From Oscillospiraceae bacterium (GTDB taxonomy: Bacteria > Bacillota > Clostridia > Oscillospirales > Acutalibacteraceae): a stretch of DNA of 51,553 nt. Below the pieces are notes generated by a model. The model was not told the origin of the DNA. It ran no database searches and saw nothing but the letters and a program-made list of their open reading frames with translations. Position 1 is the first letter of the stretch; the number at the start of each line of letters is the position of its first letter. A program made the position numbers and the translations under genes. Below are positions 17,419 through 26,029 of this stretch, in pieces. Location of the stretch: the NCBI GenBank assembly GCA_022487055.1, contig JAKVJJ010000012.1:1-51553 (forward strand), in the 5' to 3' direction.

Positions 17419-17817
17419 TCATTCTGCCGCTGTGGAAAGATAGATACCTGCATTGCGCAGGTCTGCCTCATCCGCAGCAGTCATGGTATAGCTTTCTTTT
17501 ACGGTCAGTGCTGTCCGGTTAAAATGCCCGGTTTCATAACAGGACGCAACCACTGTTCCTGTGGTTCCCGTATCGGTGCTGTCGCACAAAATCCATGCTG
17601 CTTTCAACGTTTCTGCGGGTTTCGGATTATCCCCTGTTACTGCCGCCTGCGCGGTCGTGCCGAGAATCACATTTTCCTCGCCAAGAGAGGATTGGGCAAT
17701 CACAGCACCGCGCGGCAGAATGCCCTGCCCGCTTTTCAGCACCACCTGAACCGCTGTCAGCGGGTGTTCATTGTCATAAACAAGTCTGTCAAACGTTCTT
17801 TCTTCGAGTGCTTCCAT
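17419..17817 (-). CDS. Head decoration protein, lambda gpD-like
   Basis: A 132-residue trimer-type decoration protein: DRLVYDNEHPLTAVQVVL, GQGILPRGAVIAQ, then a beta-rich end with GIYLSTAAE. It binds the capsid surface at threefold sites and stabilises it against DNA pressure. The start at 17817 has AGGAGG upstream. It is 10 nt before the capsid gene. Confidence 0.85.
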   Translation of the reverse strand: MEALEERTFDRLVYDNEHPLTAVQVVLKSGQGILPRGAVIAQSSLGEENVILGTTAQAAVTGDNPKPAETLKAAWILCDSTDTGTTGTVVASCYETGHFNRTALTVKESYTMTAADEADLRNAGIYLSTAAE

Positions 17818-17830
17818 AGAGCTTTCCTCC

Positions 17831-19009
17831 TTATTTCGTTTTCGGACGTGCGGCCGCAATCATACCGGCCTCGCTCTTCATTTTTGCCGCTTCTGTATCA
17901 GCAGGCGGTGCGGCGGGCGTTACCTTTGCAGTGCCACCCGCATTTGTCAGTTCCTTGTTCCGGGTTACAAGATAGTTTTCCCCGGCCGCCTGCGCCTGTT
18001 CCAATACGCGAAAAGCAAGCTGTTCCGCTGTGCAGGCCGTTTTTCCGTACTTTGCTTCGGTGATAAGTGTCGTGTCCCCAATGCTGGGTGCAATTTTGTC
18101 GATTGCTTCCAAGCGTTCCCGCTCGCGCTGGGCAGCTTCCTGCGCCGCGTTCTGCGTGTCTGGCACAGTCGGTTCTGCTGTCGGTTTAGGAGCAGTCTGT
18201 GCATTCGCTTCAATCTGCGCCACAATATCCGGGTATTTTTCCCTCAGTTCGTTTTCGTTCATAATGACCTCCTCGGTTTTTTCTTTTGCTATATTTCCAG
18301 TGGCAAAAGCCACGGAACGGCTCATATTGTGGATTCTTTCCGGCAAATGCAATCCGGTTACATTGTGCCGGATTCCATTTACCAGTAACACATTGCCGGA
18401 AAGCGACATCTGCACTGGATTTCCCTCCAGCATTTCATCCGCGAAGCCGTTGTCGATTGCTTCCTGCCCTACCATCCATGTTTCGCAGGACATCATATTG
18501 CGAAGTGTATCGGTGTCAGTGCCGGTTTTCGCGGCGTAAATAGCAGCCACTGCCCGCTCGTTCGCATCCACGCTGTTTTGAATCTGTTTCAGGTCGGGTA
18601 GGCCGTAATAATCGGACAGTCCAACCTTAACGCCATGAATCATCACGATGCTGCCTGGCATGACGCTGACCGTATCCCCTGCGCACATAATGACACTTGC
18701 GGCGCTGGCCGCCATACCCTCCACAATCACGTTTACTGTACCGGTTAATTGCTTTAGAGCATTATGGATTGCAATTCCGGTGTACAAATCGCCACCGCAG
18801 CTATTGAGCCGCACGGTAACTTTTCCCTTGTTTTTCACCTGCTCCAAATCGCTTAAAAAGCCTTCCGGCGAAATGTAATTACCCGGTTCCGGCTCTCCTG
18901 TCCACCAGTCAATCGGTTGGCTGCTGACCACATCCCCATACAAGGTGATTTCTCCCTCATTGTCTGATACGGATGCAACGTTCCAGAATTTTTTAATTCG
19001 TTTTGGCAC
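17831..19009 (-). CDS. Head maturation protease, ClpP-like (with scaffold-like tail)
   Basis: Residues about 20-200 form a ClpP/S49-type serine protease: RLNSCGGDLYTGIAIHNAL, the nucleophile-region GMAASAASVIMCAGD, and MIHGVKVG with the likely catalytic histidine. The last 130 residues are Glu/Gln/Ala-rich helix, consistent with a fused scaffold as in lambda C/Nu3. It processes portal and scaffold in the prohead. I chose GTG at 19009 because GGGGGAG lies 7 nt upstream and the codon sits inside the end of the portal gene (17-nt overlap); length is 392 residues. Confidence 0.88.
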   Translation of the reverse strand: MPKRIKKFWNVASVSDNEGEITLYGDVVSSQPIDWWTGEPEPGNYISPEGFLSDLEQVKNKGKVTVRLNSCGGDLYTGIAIHNALKQLTGTVNVIVEGMAASAASVIMCAGDTVSVMPGSIVMIHGVKVGLSDYYGLPDLKQIQNSVDANERAVAAIYAAKTGTDTDTLRNMMSCETWMVGQEAIDNGFADEMLEGNPVQMSLSGNVLLVNGIRHNVTGLHLPERIHNMSRSVAFATGNIAKEKTEEVIMNENELREKYPDIVAQIEANAQTAPKPTAEPTVPDTQNAAQEAAQRERERLEAIDKIAPSIGDTTLITEAKYGKTACTAEQLAFRVLEQAQAAGENYLVTRNKELTNAGGTAKVTPAAPPADTEAAKMKSEAGMIAAARPKTK

Positions 19010-20579
19010 CTGCTGCTCCCCCTTCACTGACTTTTTTCTGTACATTTGCGGCTTGCAGCATGGCGTTTTCCCGCTGCAAGACCTCCACATTCTGTTCATA
19101 CTGCGTGCCATTCAGACGCATAGCGGACTGTGCACGCGTGCTGTACCCGTTTTCGTTTGCCATCTGCTCCGCCTGTATTTCCTTGAGCGGGTCAAGCTGC
19201 CCCTGTGTCGGCCCAATCCAATCCGCGCCAAGCCATGCCTGCCGAATGCGCGGGTCATTAAAAAATCCGGGTGCGATAATACGCCCTCTTGCCACCGCTT
19301 CTGTCAGCCATAGTGCATAAGCGGGCTCGCAGAAATCTGAAACAAACCAGGTACGCCGCATCTTAAATGCTTTCCATGCTTCCAACATGGCCGCTCGGCT
19401 GGCGGAATAGCTGCTGTTAAACTGTTTGAGCAGCAAATCCGCCGGGACTTCCAGTGCCGCGCCGACCTGTGTCGTGATTGCTTTCATAAATGCGTCAAAA
19501 CCGCTGTTCGGTCGTGTTGGATTGGTGGAATTGATGGTTTCGCCGTTTTGCAGCACATTGACCACACCCGGCCCCATTTCGTACTCATTTTCATCATCTG
19601 AAATTTGCTCATCCTGTGGAATTGGCTCATTAAATGGCATTCCGGCGGCAGGGGCTTCTTTTTGAATCCACACGGTGAAGAAGGACTCAATGACCGCCGC
19701 CATCAATTCGCTTTCGGTATAGCGCCGCAGCTGTAAAAGCGGCTCTATAACCGGAGCCAAATAAGAAACTCCGCGGTACTGGTCTGGCCGCTCGCTGTCC
19801 ATGATGTGCAGGATATTCGGTAGACCGGTTTCTGCACCGTATGCTTCTACGCGCGTCCACTCGGACGGCTTCGGCAGCGACTCATTCGGGTACTGATTAC
19901 AAATCCAGTACGCCACGATTGCGCCGGATTCGGAAACTTCTACACCGTCATAAATGGCATTTCCGTTATCCGGGTTTTTGCCGTCTGTGATGCGCATCAT
20001 GGCAGGCATTCCGGTATGCAGTGCATATTTTGTACACACGCGGTCGGCCTCGATGATATGTAGCCGCAAGCTGTACGGCATAAATGAAGTGGTCGCTTCA
20101 TTCTGCACTACCGCGAAACAGTCACCGGAAGCAAGCCAGGAGGCAAGTGCCAGCTGCTGCATAGCGTAAAAATCATTGACGCCGGTCGCATCACAAGCGT
20201 GCTTGTTTTCTGCCCACAGCGCAAATTCCGCTTCTGTGGAATTCTGCCAAACTGCCGCTTGCTCCGGTGTCATACCCAACAGCTTGTAATCGATTCGGCT
20301 TTTTAGCCGCAAACCAGTGCCAACCACATTCGTGCGGTTTGTGACTACGGCACTTTTCGCCACAGGTGAGGACATCGTTAAGATTCTGCCGCGCTGGCGC
20401 AGAGTGGCGTTGTTCCAATCAATATCTTCATGCGGACTGCCGGACTGTGCTGTGAAACCTTTCAGTGCCTTTTTGCGGTAAGAAGCGCCCGCGTCGCTGT
20501 ACCCTTTATTTTGCATATGGATGTAATACTGACCGGCGGTACGGGCTGCCCGCCTCTGATATTTCCACTTGTCAAACAC
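18993..20579 (-). CDS. Phage portal protein, lambda family
   Basis: At 528 residues it has the usual length of lambda gpB-type portals. Features include NNATLRQRGRILTMSSPVAKSAV, NVVGTGLRLKSRIDY, the LASWLASGDCFAVVQ segment, and the C-terminal LLLKQFNSSYSASRAAMLEAW motif. The dodecameric portal is the DNA entry channel and packaging motor base. It lies between the gpW-like gene and the maturation protease as in lambda. Confidence 0.94.
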   Translation of the reverse strand: MFDKWKYQRRAARTAGQYYIHMQNKGYSDAGASYRKKALKGFTAQSGSPHEDIDWNNATLRQRGRILTMSSPVAKSAVVTNRTNVVGTGLRLKSRIDYKLLGMTPEQAAVWQNSTEAEFALWAENKHACDATGVNDFYAMQQLALASWLASGDCFAVVQNEATTSFMPYSLRLHIIEADRVCTKYALHTGMPAMMRITDGKNPDNGNAIYDGVEVSESGAIVAYWICNQYPNESLPKPSEWTRVEAYGAETGLPNILHIMDSERPDQYRGVSYLAPVIEPLLQLRRYTESELMAAVIESFFTVWIQKEAPAAGMPFNEPIPQDEQISDDENEYEMGPGVVNVLQNGETINSTNPTRPNSGFDAFMKAITTQVGAALEVPADLLLKQFNSSYSASRAAMLEAWKAFKMRRTWFVSDFCEPAYALWLTEAVARGRIIAPGFFNDPRIRQAWLGADWIGPTQGQLDPLKEIQAEQMANENGYSTRAQSAMRLNGTQYEQNVEVLQRENAMLQAANVQKKVSEGGAAGAKTN

Positions 20580-20590
20580 GGCAACTCACC

Positions 20591-20845
20591 TCACAAGTCA
20601 CGCGGAATCACACCCACCGCTTTACGCGGATAACCACCGTTTCGCTTCATCGCTTCCAATCCGTCAATTTCCGCTTCCAGTCCTTTGATAGCAGCGCGAA
20701 CTTCGGAAAGTGCCGCATCATACCGCTGCAGGTTCCTGCCGCCGATGCCATAGGCTTTTACACCGCCGGTCAGAATATCTGCCTCTTTCTTGCGGTACAG
20801 TTCCAAACGGATTTTTTTATCCGCAATTTTCTCTGTAATCGTCAT
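20591..20845 (-). CDS. gpW/DUF6148-like head completion protein
   Basis: An 84-residue helical protein (MTITEKIADKKIRLELYRKK, GRNLQRYDAALSEVRAAIKGLEAEI) in the lambda gpW position between terminase and portal. Such proteins plug the head after packaging. I preferred ATG 20845 over 20869 because AAGGAGG lies just upstream of the former. The final KRNGGYPRKAVGVIPRDL is basic and flexible. Confidence 0.7.
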   Translation of the reverse strand: MTITEKIADKKIRLELYRKKEADILTGGVKAYGIGGRNLQRYDAALSEVRAAIKGLEAEIDGLEAMKRNGGYPRKAVGVIPRDL

Positions 20846-20855
20846 ATCTTCCTCC

Positions 20856-22772
20856 TTACCAATCGTCAAAGGGACTGTGCTTTTTCTTTTTATGACGTTG
20901 CTTCACAGCCTGTGGCCGCTGTGTTGGTGCTGCTCCTGCACCTTGCAATGCTCGTTCTGCTGCATCCAAATCCGGATTCAGCGTTTCAAACGCGGAAAGC
21001 GCATAGTTGCGGATGTCCAGCGGTTCGTTGCGCTCATGTCCCGGCAGCTTTCCCCACCGCCATTTTGTAGCACCGCCCTTGGTCGCGTGCATCATGAGGT
21101 GTTCGGAAAGCAAACCGGAAAAATAGGTTTCGTCATAGCCCTCCCCCTTGGGGAAATGGCAGTAATTCCGCCCCGGTTTCTGGACTTTGAGGTTTGCCAT
21201 AATGGCCGCCTTTCCGGCACTGACGCCAATCGTGTACAAATAGCACTTTGTCCGCTTCTGCGGGTCGCGCGGGTCAATCGCAACCTGTGTCGGCGGTTTC
21301 GTGTAGGGTGCGCTGTCCTGATTGCTGCCTTTGATAGCAAAAACACGCTTTGTGGAGCGTTTCCACGTTTGTTCATACACGTTCCGGGTAAAATGCCCAC
21401 CGCTGTCCACAAACGTACAGGACACGCGAAGCGCTTTCCCGTCCGCAAACGTGTAATCATGGTCAATGACACCGTCTAAGCGCTCCCAAACTTCCTCTGT
21501 ATCCGGCCTGCCGAGAATAACGCCTTTGTGGATTCCCCACGTTTCCCCGCGGCGTCCATGCCCAAGCACCTCATATTCCAACCGGTCATCCTGCGTATCC
21601 ACGCCGCAGGTCAGCACCAGCACACCGTCCGGCAACTCTGCACCGTAATCCTCCCTGCGTGCCAGCAGTGTATCATCTGTTATCAGGTCGCCGCGGTCTT
21701 CCCAAAGCTGGCCGAGAATCGTGTTGTACACAACCTGCAGCTTCATAGGGTCATTTTTCGCCTGCAAAAATTCCATTATAATGCGGTTCCACGTCATGGA
21801 TGCCCACGGACTGGAAAAAGCATTCAGCCAGAATGACCGCACGCCGGAAGCCAGTGCATCCGGATTTTCCGCCACCCACTTCGCGGGCTGATGCTTCATG
21901 GTGCGCTCATCACTCAGGCACCCGCAGGAAGGGCATGCCCAACCAACCGAAGTAACGGAATAGACCGGCTTTCCTGCCACCTGCTTGGTTTCATACTGAA
22001 ATTTGATATTGTCAAACACAATGTCGTGCCACGCGCCACACTCCGGACACTGCCGCATATACCGCTCCTGCGTTCCCTCATAAAACGCGGCTTCAATATT
22101 GCTGTGCCCTTTGACGGTCGGCGTGGAAACTTCAATGGATTTCGCATTGTAAAACGTAATTTGGCGGGCAGTCCCCAACTTCCACGGGTCTCCTTCATCC
22201 CCCGCGGATGCCGCCCAACGGTCACGTTCATCACCAATTAGGTACCGCGCAGGAGTAGATGCCAGTGCGGATGCACTGTTGCTACCAGTGATGGTCAGCA
22301 TTCCACCGGGAAAACTCTTTTGCAAAATGGTTTTGGTTTTCCCTTCGTTCATGGCGCGTACTTTCCGGCGCAAAACCGGTGTGCTCTGAATCATTGGCCC
22401 AATGCGCAGGCGGGAAAATTTACGAGCATCCTCCAAGGTCGGCTGTACCAGAATAGCAGTACCGGGATCCTGGTCCATGATGTACCCCAGCACGTTCAAT
22501 TCCATTTCGGACTTGCCAACCTGTGAACTGGCTACCATGACAATCCGGCGAATATGTGGGTCTGTAAAGCAGTCCATGATTTCTTTGAGGTAAGGCGTTC
22601 GGCTTGTCCGCCACGCGCCAGGTTCGGCGCTGCTGGATGTCAGCACCCGGTATTTGTCCGCCCATTGGCTGACAGTCAGATTCTCTGGCGGACGCAGCTG
22701 CCGCAGGATGGGACGAATTGCGTTATTCAGGCGCTGAGCGTCTGACTTATTCGCTCTCTTCCTCTTCGGCAT
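20856..22772 (-). CDS. Terminase large subunit, GpA family
   Basis: A 638-residue packaging ATPase-nuclease. The N-terminal half has NLTVSQWADKYRVLT, the Walker A variant VMVASSQVGKSE, and YLIGDERDRWAASAGDEGD near the Walker B region. A Cys4 zinc-ribbon is present (CPECGAWH and CPSCGCLS). The nuclease half has VLTCGVDTQDDRLEYEVLG, matching GpA. ATG 22772 follows a GGAG/GGAAG region inside the end of the small-subunit gene. It pairs with the Nu1-like gene upstream. Confidence 0.94.
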   Translation of the reverse strand: MPKRKRANKSDAQRLNNAIRPILRQLRPPENLTVSQWADKYRVLTSSSAEPGAWRTSRTPYLKEIMDCFTDPHIRRIVMVASSQVGKSEMELNVLGYIMDQDPGTAILVQPTLEDARKFSRLRIGPMIQSTPVLRRKVRAMNEGKTKTILQKSFPGGMLTITGSNSASALASTPARYLIGDERDRWAASAGDEGDPWKLGTARQITFYNAKSIEVSTPTVKGHSNIEAAFYEGTQERYMRQCPECGAWHDIVFDNIKFQYETKQVAGKPVYSVTSVGWACPSCGCLSDERTMKHQPAKWVAENPDALASGVRSFWLNAFSSPWASMTWNRIIMEFLQAKNDPMKLQVVYNTILGQLWEDRGDLITDDTLLARREDYGAELPDGVLVLTCGVDTQDDRLEYEVLGHGRRGETWGIHKGVILGRPDTEEVWERLDGVIDHDYTFADGKALRVSCTFVDSGGHFTRNVYEQTWKRSTKRVFAIKGSNQDSAPYTKPPTQVAIDPRDPQKRTKCYLYTIGVSAGKAAIMANLKVQKPGRNYCHFPKGEGYDETYFSGLLSEHLMMHATKGGATKWRWGKLPGHERNEPLDIRNYALSAFETLNPDLDAAERALQGAGAAPTQRPQAVKQRHKKKKHSPFDDW

Positions 22773-23301
22773 CTTCCTGCAGCTCCTTCTTGCCCAGTCG
22801 GCTGCGGACACGCTCCCTATACTTTGCTGGGTCGTACTGGTAGGTACTCAAATGCTCCAGAATGGAACACGCTTCTTTGCGAATACTGTCCGCACAGGCA
22901 GCCGGTTCGCTTTCCTGTGCAACTTCTACCGCTATCCGCCCCGGCAATGAAAGAAATGATGTACGCACTTCATCCGCAAAATCCTCCATCATGGCCTGCA
23001 CATCTTCTGACCTGTGCATTTCCCCATTTAATTCCTGCCACTCCATGTCAGCGATATTCGCTTTCGCTGTTTTAAAGCGCACTTCCTGTTCCAACTTTTC
23101 TGTTTCAAGGCCGTTCTCCTCTTTACTTCCATTTCGGTCAGAAACGAAATTTATATACGCTTGTACAGCATCCGGAATTGCAAATTTTCTTCGTTTTCCA
23201 ACCGTTTCATACGGCAGGGTTCCATCCTCCACCATTTGCTGCACGCGGCGGGCAGAAAGTCCGAGAATATGGGCGATTTCGGATGTTCCAACCAGTTCCA
23301 T
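22747..23301 (-). CDS. Terminase small subunit, Nu1-like
   Basis: A 184-residue protein beginning with a winged-helix DNA-binding domain (MELVGTSEIAHILGLSARRVQQMVEDG, followed by TVGKRRKFAIPDAVQAYI). A helical dimerisation part comes next, and an acidic tail (EDAEEEESE). This is the Nu1 type that recognises cos and recruits the large subunit. Directly upstream is a 149-nt gap with inverted repeats, the expected place for cos. Confidence 0.88.
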   Translation of the reverse strand: MELVGTSEIAHILGLSARRVQQMVEDGTLPYETVGKRRKFAIPDAVQAYINFVSDRNGSKEENGLETEKLEQEVRFKTAKANIADMEWQELNGEMHRSEDVQAMMEDFADEVRTSFLSLPGRIAVEVAQESEPAACADSIRKEACSILEHLSTYQYDPAKYRERVRSRLGKKELQEDAEEEESE

Positions 23302-23450
23302 CTGCGCGATAAAATCACCTTCAAACTTTGATTTTCCGGAAACCGCAAAACACGAAACGAAATCACCAAATTTTCCGATTCAAAAAATTTGCGGTTTCTG
23401 GGCTCGCAAGCACCGCAGGCAAACTTATTTCCGTCACAGTACCTACGGTT
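23302..23450. promoter_or_regulatory. Candidate cos / terminase-recognition region
   Basis: This untranslated gap between the gpZ-like gene and the small terminase gene carries a perfect 11-bp inverted repeat. GAAACCGCAAA lies at 23339-23349 and TTTGCGGTTTC at 23388-23398, enclosing A+T-rich sequence with an ACGAAACGAAAT direct-repeat element. In lambda, cos lies directly upstream of nu1. The cos assignment is inferred from location and dyad symmetry only. Confidence 0.4.
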
Positions 23451-24044
23451 TTACTTCATTGCATTTTTTAGATTGTTTCCAATTCTTTTTCCAATTTCCT
23501 CATTCAAACGCTTCTCTACCTGCGGCATCACGCGGTCACTACCCACCATCTGCGGCACAGACAATGTCTTGACCGCTTTGATTGGCAGGCGGCTGTCCCC
23601 CACTCTCATGAACGGAATGGATGCACTGCCGCTGCTGCCAAGAAACACCTTGCTTCCAAGTGCTTTCTTCTGGCCTTTGAACACAGCCGCCTTGACCGTA
23701 TACTTGCGCGGCCTGCCTCCGGGCTGACTGGCAGGTCGGGCACGCGGTGTCATACCGAAGTGCGTAGGTGTCAGCACTCGCCCGCTGTATACCAGCTGCA
23801 GATTGTCAATAGTTTCACCACGCACGGAAATGTTTCCGGCCTTTGCACCTTTGCCCGCCGGATTGATTTCCCCTTTCTTAATACCGTACACTGTAGCAAC
23901 CTCTTGGCTCACCCAGCCTGGTGCACGGCTGCGAATATCGCTGACTGTGCGCTTCACAGCTTTTTCTCCTGCCGCTTTGATGCTCTCCAGATTCTTTTGA
24001 ACCTCTTTGAAATTTTTAATTTGCGCCTTGATTGTACTGCCCAT
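23451..24044 (-). CDS. Phage minor tail protein Z-like
   Basis: A 197-residue basic protein: KNFEVQKNLESIKAA-type start, RTVSDIRSRAPGWVSQEV, YGIKKGEINPAGK, RVLTPTHFGMTPR, and SIPFMRVGDSRLPIK. These resemble prophage minor tail protein Z (lambda gpZ family), which connects head and tail. I placed the start at 24044, eight bases after a GGAG; upstream codons would read through the tRNA-like element. It is unusual for this gene to precede the terminase. Confidence 0.7.
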   Translation of the reverse strand: MGSTIKAQIKNFKEVQKNLESIKAAGEKAVKRTVSDIRSRAPGWVSQEVATVYGIKKGEINPAGKGAKAGNISVRGETIDNLQLVYSGRVLTPTHFGMTPRARPASQPGGRPRKYTVKAAVFKGQKKALGSKVFLGSSGSASIPFMRVGDSRLPIKAVKTLSVPQMVGSDRVMPQVEKRLNEEIGKRIGNNLKNAMK

Positions 24045-24064
24045 GCACATCACTCCATGTGATT

Positions 24065-24136
24065 TGGTGGGAACTCCGGGAGTCGAACCCGATGCGGTGT
24101 GCAGCTTTGCACCCGCCGTGCGCCATGCCAGTTCCC
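24065..24136 (-). tRNA. tRNA-like element, probably degenerate
   Basis: Minus-strand bases form a perfect 7-bp acceptor (GGGAACT with AGTTCCC), an A discriminator and an encoded CCA. The T arm is good, with loop TTCGACT. Between them only 37 nt remain, about 4 fewer than usual, and I cannot draw a normal D arm plus 7-nt anticodon loop: the centre folds better as GTGCA-AAGC-TGCAC. A TGCAAA string recalls a Cys (GCA) loop but its stem does not pair. It is likely a relic or a tRNA mimic, lying between the methylase and gpZ-like genes. Confidence 0.45.
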
Positions 24137-24175
24137 ATATAAGCAGCGCCACAGGATGTAGCGACGCTGCAATTT

Positions 24176-24928
24176 TCAGGAGGACTTTTCTTCTTGTACT
24201 CTTTTGATGCGGCTTTCCGCTGTGTGATAATAATCACCGTCCAGCTCGAACCCGGTGTAGTGCCGCCCCGTCTGGATGCAGGCGGCGGCCGTTGTACCGC
24301 TGCCCATGCAGCTGTCCAGCACCAGCGCACCCGGATTCGTGTAAGTGCGGATGAGGTATGCAAACAATGCAACCGGCTTCTGTGTTGGATGCAGTCCGCG
24401 CTCACATTTCACCTCAATCAGTTGGCGCGGGTAATGCGTGATGCAGGTTTCGGTGTCGTGCTCCAGATGCCCGGTAATTTTATAGGCACTGTCACCATGA
24501 GACGGATTGTGTTTACCTCTGACTTTGATTGGCTTGTCCAATACGATAATTCCCTGCGGGTTGTACACCGGCGCTTTTTTGTAAAACACGCACACTTCCT
24601 CGATACAGCGGAGTGGCTGATGCTTGGCAAAGGTAAAACCAGTGGAACAATTCTTCGCCCAATACCAGCAATAGCGGAATAACTTTGGCTGACTGGAAAT
24701 CAGCTTTGTGGTAAACGGCTGGCAGGCTGTTAGACAGATGGCACCGCGCTCTTTGATAACCCGCAGATACTGCGCCCACAACGCATCAAAAGGCAGGATG
24801 CTGTCCCACCGGCAATCTGTCACCCCATACGGCAGGTCTGTGAGAATCATATCCACACTGTGGTCCGGGATTCGGCTCATCCCCGCGATACAATCCTCGT
24901 TGTAAATGTGGTCGATGTAATTTTCCAT
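24176..24928 (-). CDS. DNA N4/N6 methyltransferase
   Basis: A 250-residue beta-class methylase. The catalytic motif appears first as LTDLPYGVTD (DPPY variant) and the AdoMet-binding motif last as VLDSCMGSGTTAAAC, followed by YTGFELDGDYY. HPTQKPVALFAYLI is the typical linker. It methylates adenine or cytosine amino groups, probably to protect phage DNA or to mark packaging DNA; no cognate nuclease is adjacent. ATG 24928 follows GAAAGGGG; upstream codons in frame look non-coding. Confidence 0.9.
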   Translation of the reverse strand: MENYIDHIYNEDCIAGMSRIPDHSVDMILTDLPYGVTDCRWDSILPFDALWAQYLRVIKERGAICLTACQPFTTKLISSQPKLFRYCWYWAKNCSTGFTFAKHQPLRCIEEVCVFYKKAPVYNPQGIIVLDKPIKVRGKHNPSHGDSAYKITGHLEHDTETCITHYPRQLIEVKCERGLHPTQKPVALFAYLIRTYTNPGALVLDSCMGSGTTAAACIQTGRHYTGFELDGDYYHTAESRIKRVQEEKSS

Positions 24929-25004
24929 GCGTCCCCTTTCTGGAGACCCGCACAGGTAGCAAAAGAGGCAGGCTTTAAACCTACCCCTTAATTCCTTATC
25001 TACA

Positions 25005-25439
25005 CTATACCGCATTTTGAGTAGGACAAAAAAGGACATGTAATGCTTGCCCATGCAGCCGAATGATATGGCGGAACGTATAATTCATGTTGACTGCAAT
25101 CTGCTCAAACGTCAGGCCATCTATGTATCGCATTTTCAGCACCATCCGCAATGTTGCATTTGACACTGTATTGATTGCCACTGTGACTTCATCTCTTTCT
25201 TTACACTGCTCCACAATTTCATGATTGATGTGTGACTCTACTTCACCAATTTTTTCTACCGCATCCTGCACGCGGTTTCCACTGGGAGCACCCGGCGGCA
25301 TGGGTGATATCCGCTGTGTGACTTTCTCTGCCTTTGCCCTCCAACGTTCCTGTTCATCATACAGGCGGCTCAATTCCTGCTCCGATTTACGGAAACGGGA
25401 AAGCCAGCTAATTTTCTTTTGATTTTCTGGTGTTGCCAT
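25005..25439 (-). CDS. ArpU/sigma-70 region 4-like phage late regulator
   Basis: A 144-residue protein with a charged helical N-terminal part and a C-terminal helix-turn-helix (LRMVLKMRYIDGLTFEQIAVNM) in sigma-70 region 4 style, ending RHIIRLHGQALHVL. ArpU and DUF1492-type proteins of Firmicutes phages have this form and position, at the end of the early operon just before packaging and late genes, and are thought to turn on late transcription. The target promoter was not identified. Confidence 0.75.
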   Translation of the reverse strand: MATPENQKKISWLSRFRKSEQELSRLYDEQERWRAKAEKVTQRISPMPPGAPSGNRVQDAVEKIGEVESHINHEIVEQCKERDEVTVAINTVSNATLRMVLKMRYIDGLTFEQIAVNMNYTFRHIIRLHGQALHVLFCPTQNAV

Positions 25440-25446
25440 ATAAAAT

Positions 25447-25890
25447 TCAGCTCCTATTCTTCGTCAATGTTTTTCCTCCCATTGACCGCATTAAATACAG
25501 GTCCTTTGCTTTTCTGATTTTTCGGCACTGCTGATTTTGGCAGCCGTACGTTACGGTGACCTCTCCCGCCCCACCCGCATCAAACATCTTTCCGGATATG
25601 TATTTGGTCGGGTCAGAGCAGGTTTCGCAGTCAGGCGTATCAAAATCAGTCAAATCAATTACACTTTTCTGCTTGGCTTTTCGCTTCGCCTTTTTCTCTG
25701 CACCCGCCATAAATGCAGCTTCAAACTCCCGCCGTTCCGCGTCCGAGAGCGGACACCATGGCGGAATCCCATGCTGCTTGAGATAGCGCTCAAAAATTGG
25801 CCGTATCTGCGGATGATTAATATTGACTTGGTACCCCCACGGGTTATGCTCCAAGCGTGTCCCGGTTTCCGCTGTGTGATTATTTCTCAT
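25447..25890 (-). CDS. Phage protein with putative zinc site, unknown function
   Basis: A 147-residue protein. The N-terminal half (GYQVNINHPQIRPIFERYLKQHGIPPWCPLS) is soluble and helical. A basic stretch AEKKAKRKAKQK is followed by cysteines CETC and CQNQQC that could bind one zinc. I do not recognise the family. It lies in the early operon immediately before the ArpU-like regulator. Confidence 0.65.
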   Translation of the reverse strand: MRNNHTAETGTRLEHNPWGYQVNINHPQIRPIFERYLKQHGIPPWCPLSDAERREFEAAFMAGAEKKAKRKAKQKSVIDLTDFDTPDCETCSDPTKYISGKMFDAGGAGEVTVTYGCQNQQCRKIRKAKDLYLMRSMGGKTLTKNRS

Positions 25891-26029
25891 TTTTCAAATG
25901 CTTAACCGCGCTTTTCAATACTTTTATGTCATACAAAAACACCGCATCATGCTCGGCATCCCCCTCAACAAAACTTTCGCGATCTCTTATCAAATCTTGC
26001 AAGCCTGCAATAATTTTTGATTTTTTCAT
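25880..26029 (-). CDS. Small phage protein, 49 residues
   Basis: Begins MKKSKIIAGLQDLIRDRESF and ends KSAVKHLKNEK. It is amphipathic and helical. ATG 26029 has GAGGTG upstream and the end overlaps the next start by 11 nt, as in other parts of this operon. Function unknown. Confidence 0.6.
   Translation of the reverse strand: MKKSKIIAGLQDLIRDRESFVEGDAEHDAVFLYDIKVLKSAVKHLKNEK

Noticed and set aside
24065-24136. Functional tRNA-Cys (GCA)
   Set aside because: The TGCAAA string suggests it, but the flanking stem does not pair and the D region is too short; listed instead as a tRNA-like relic.
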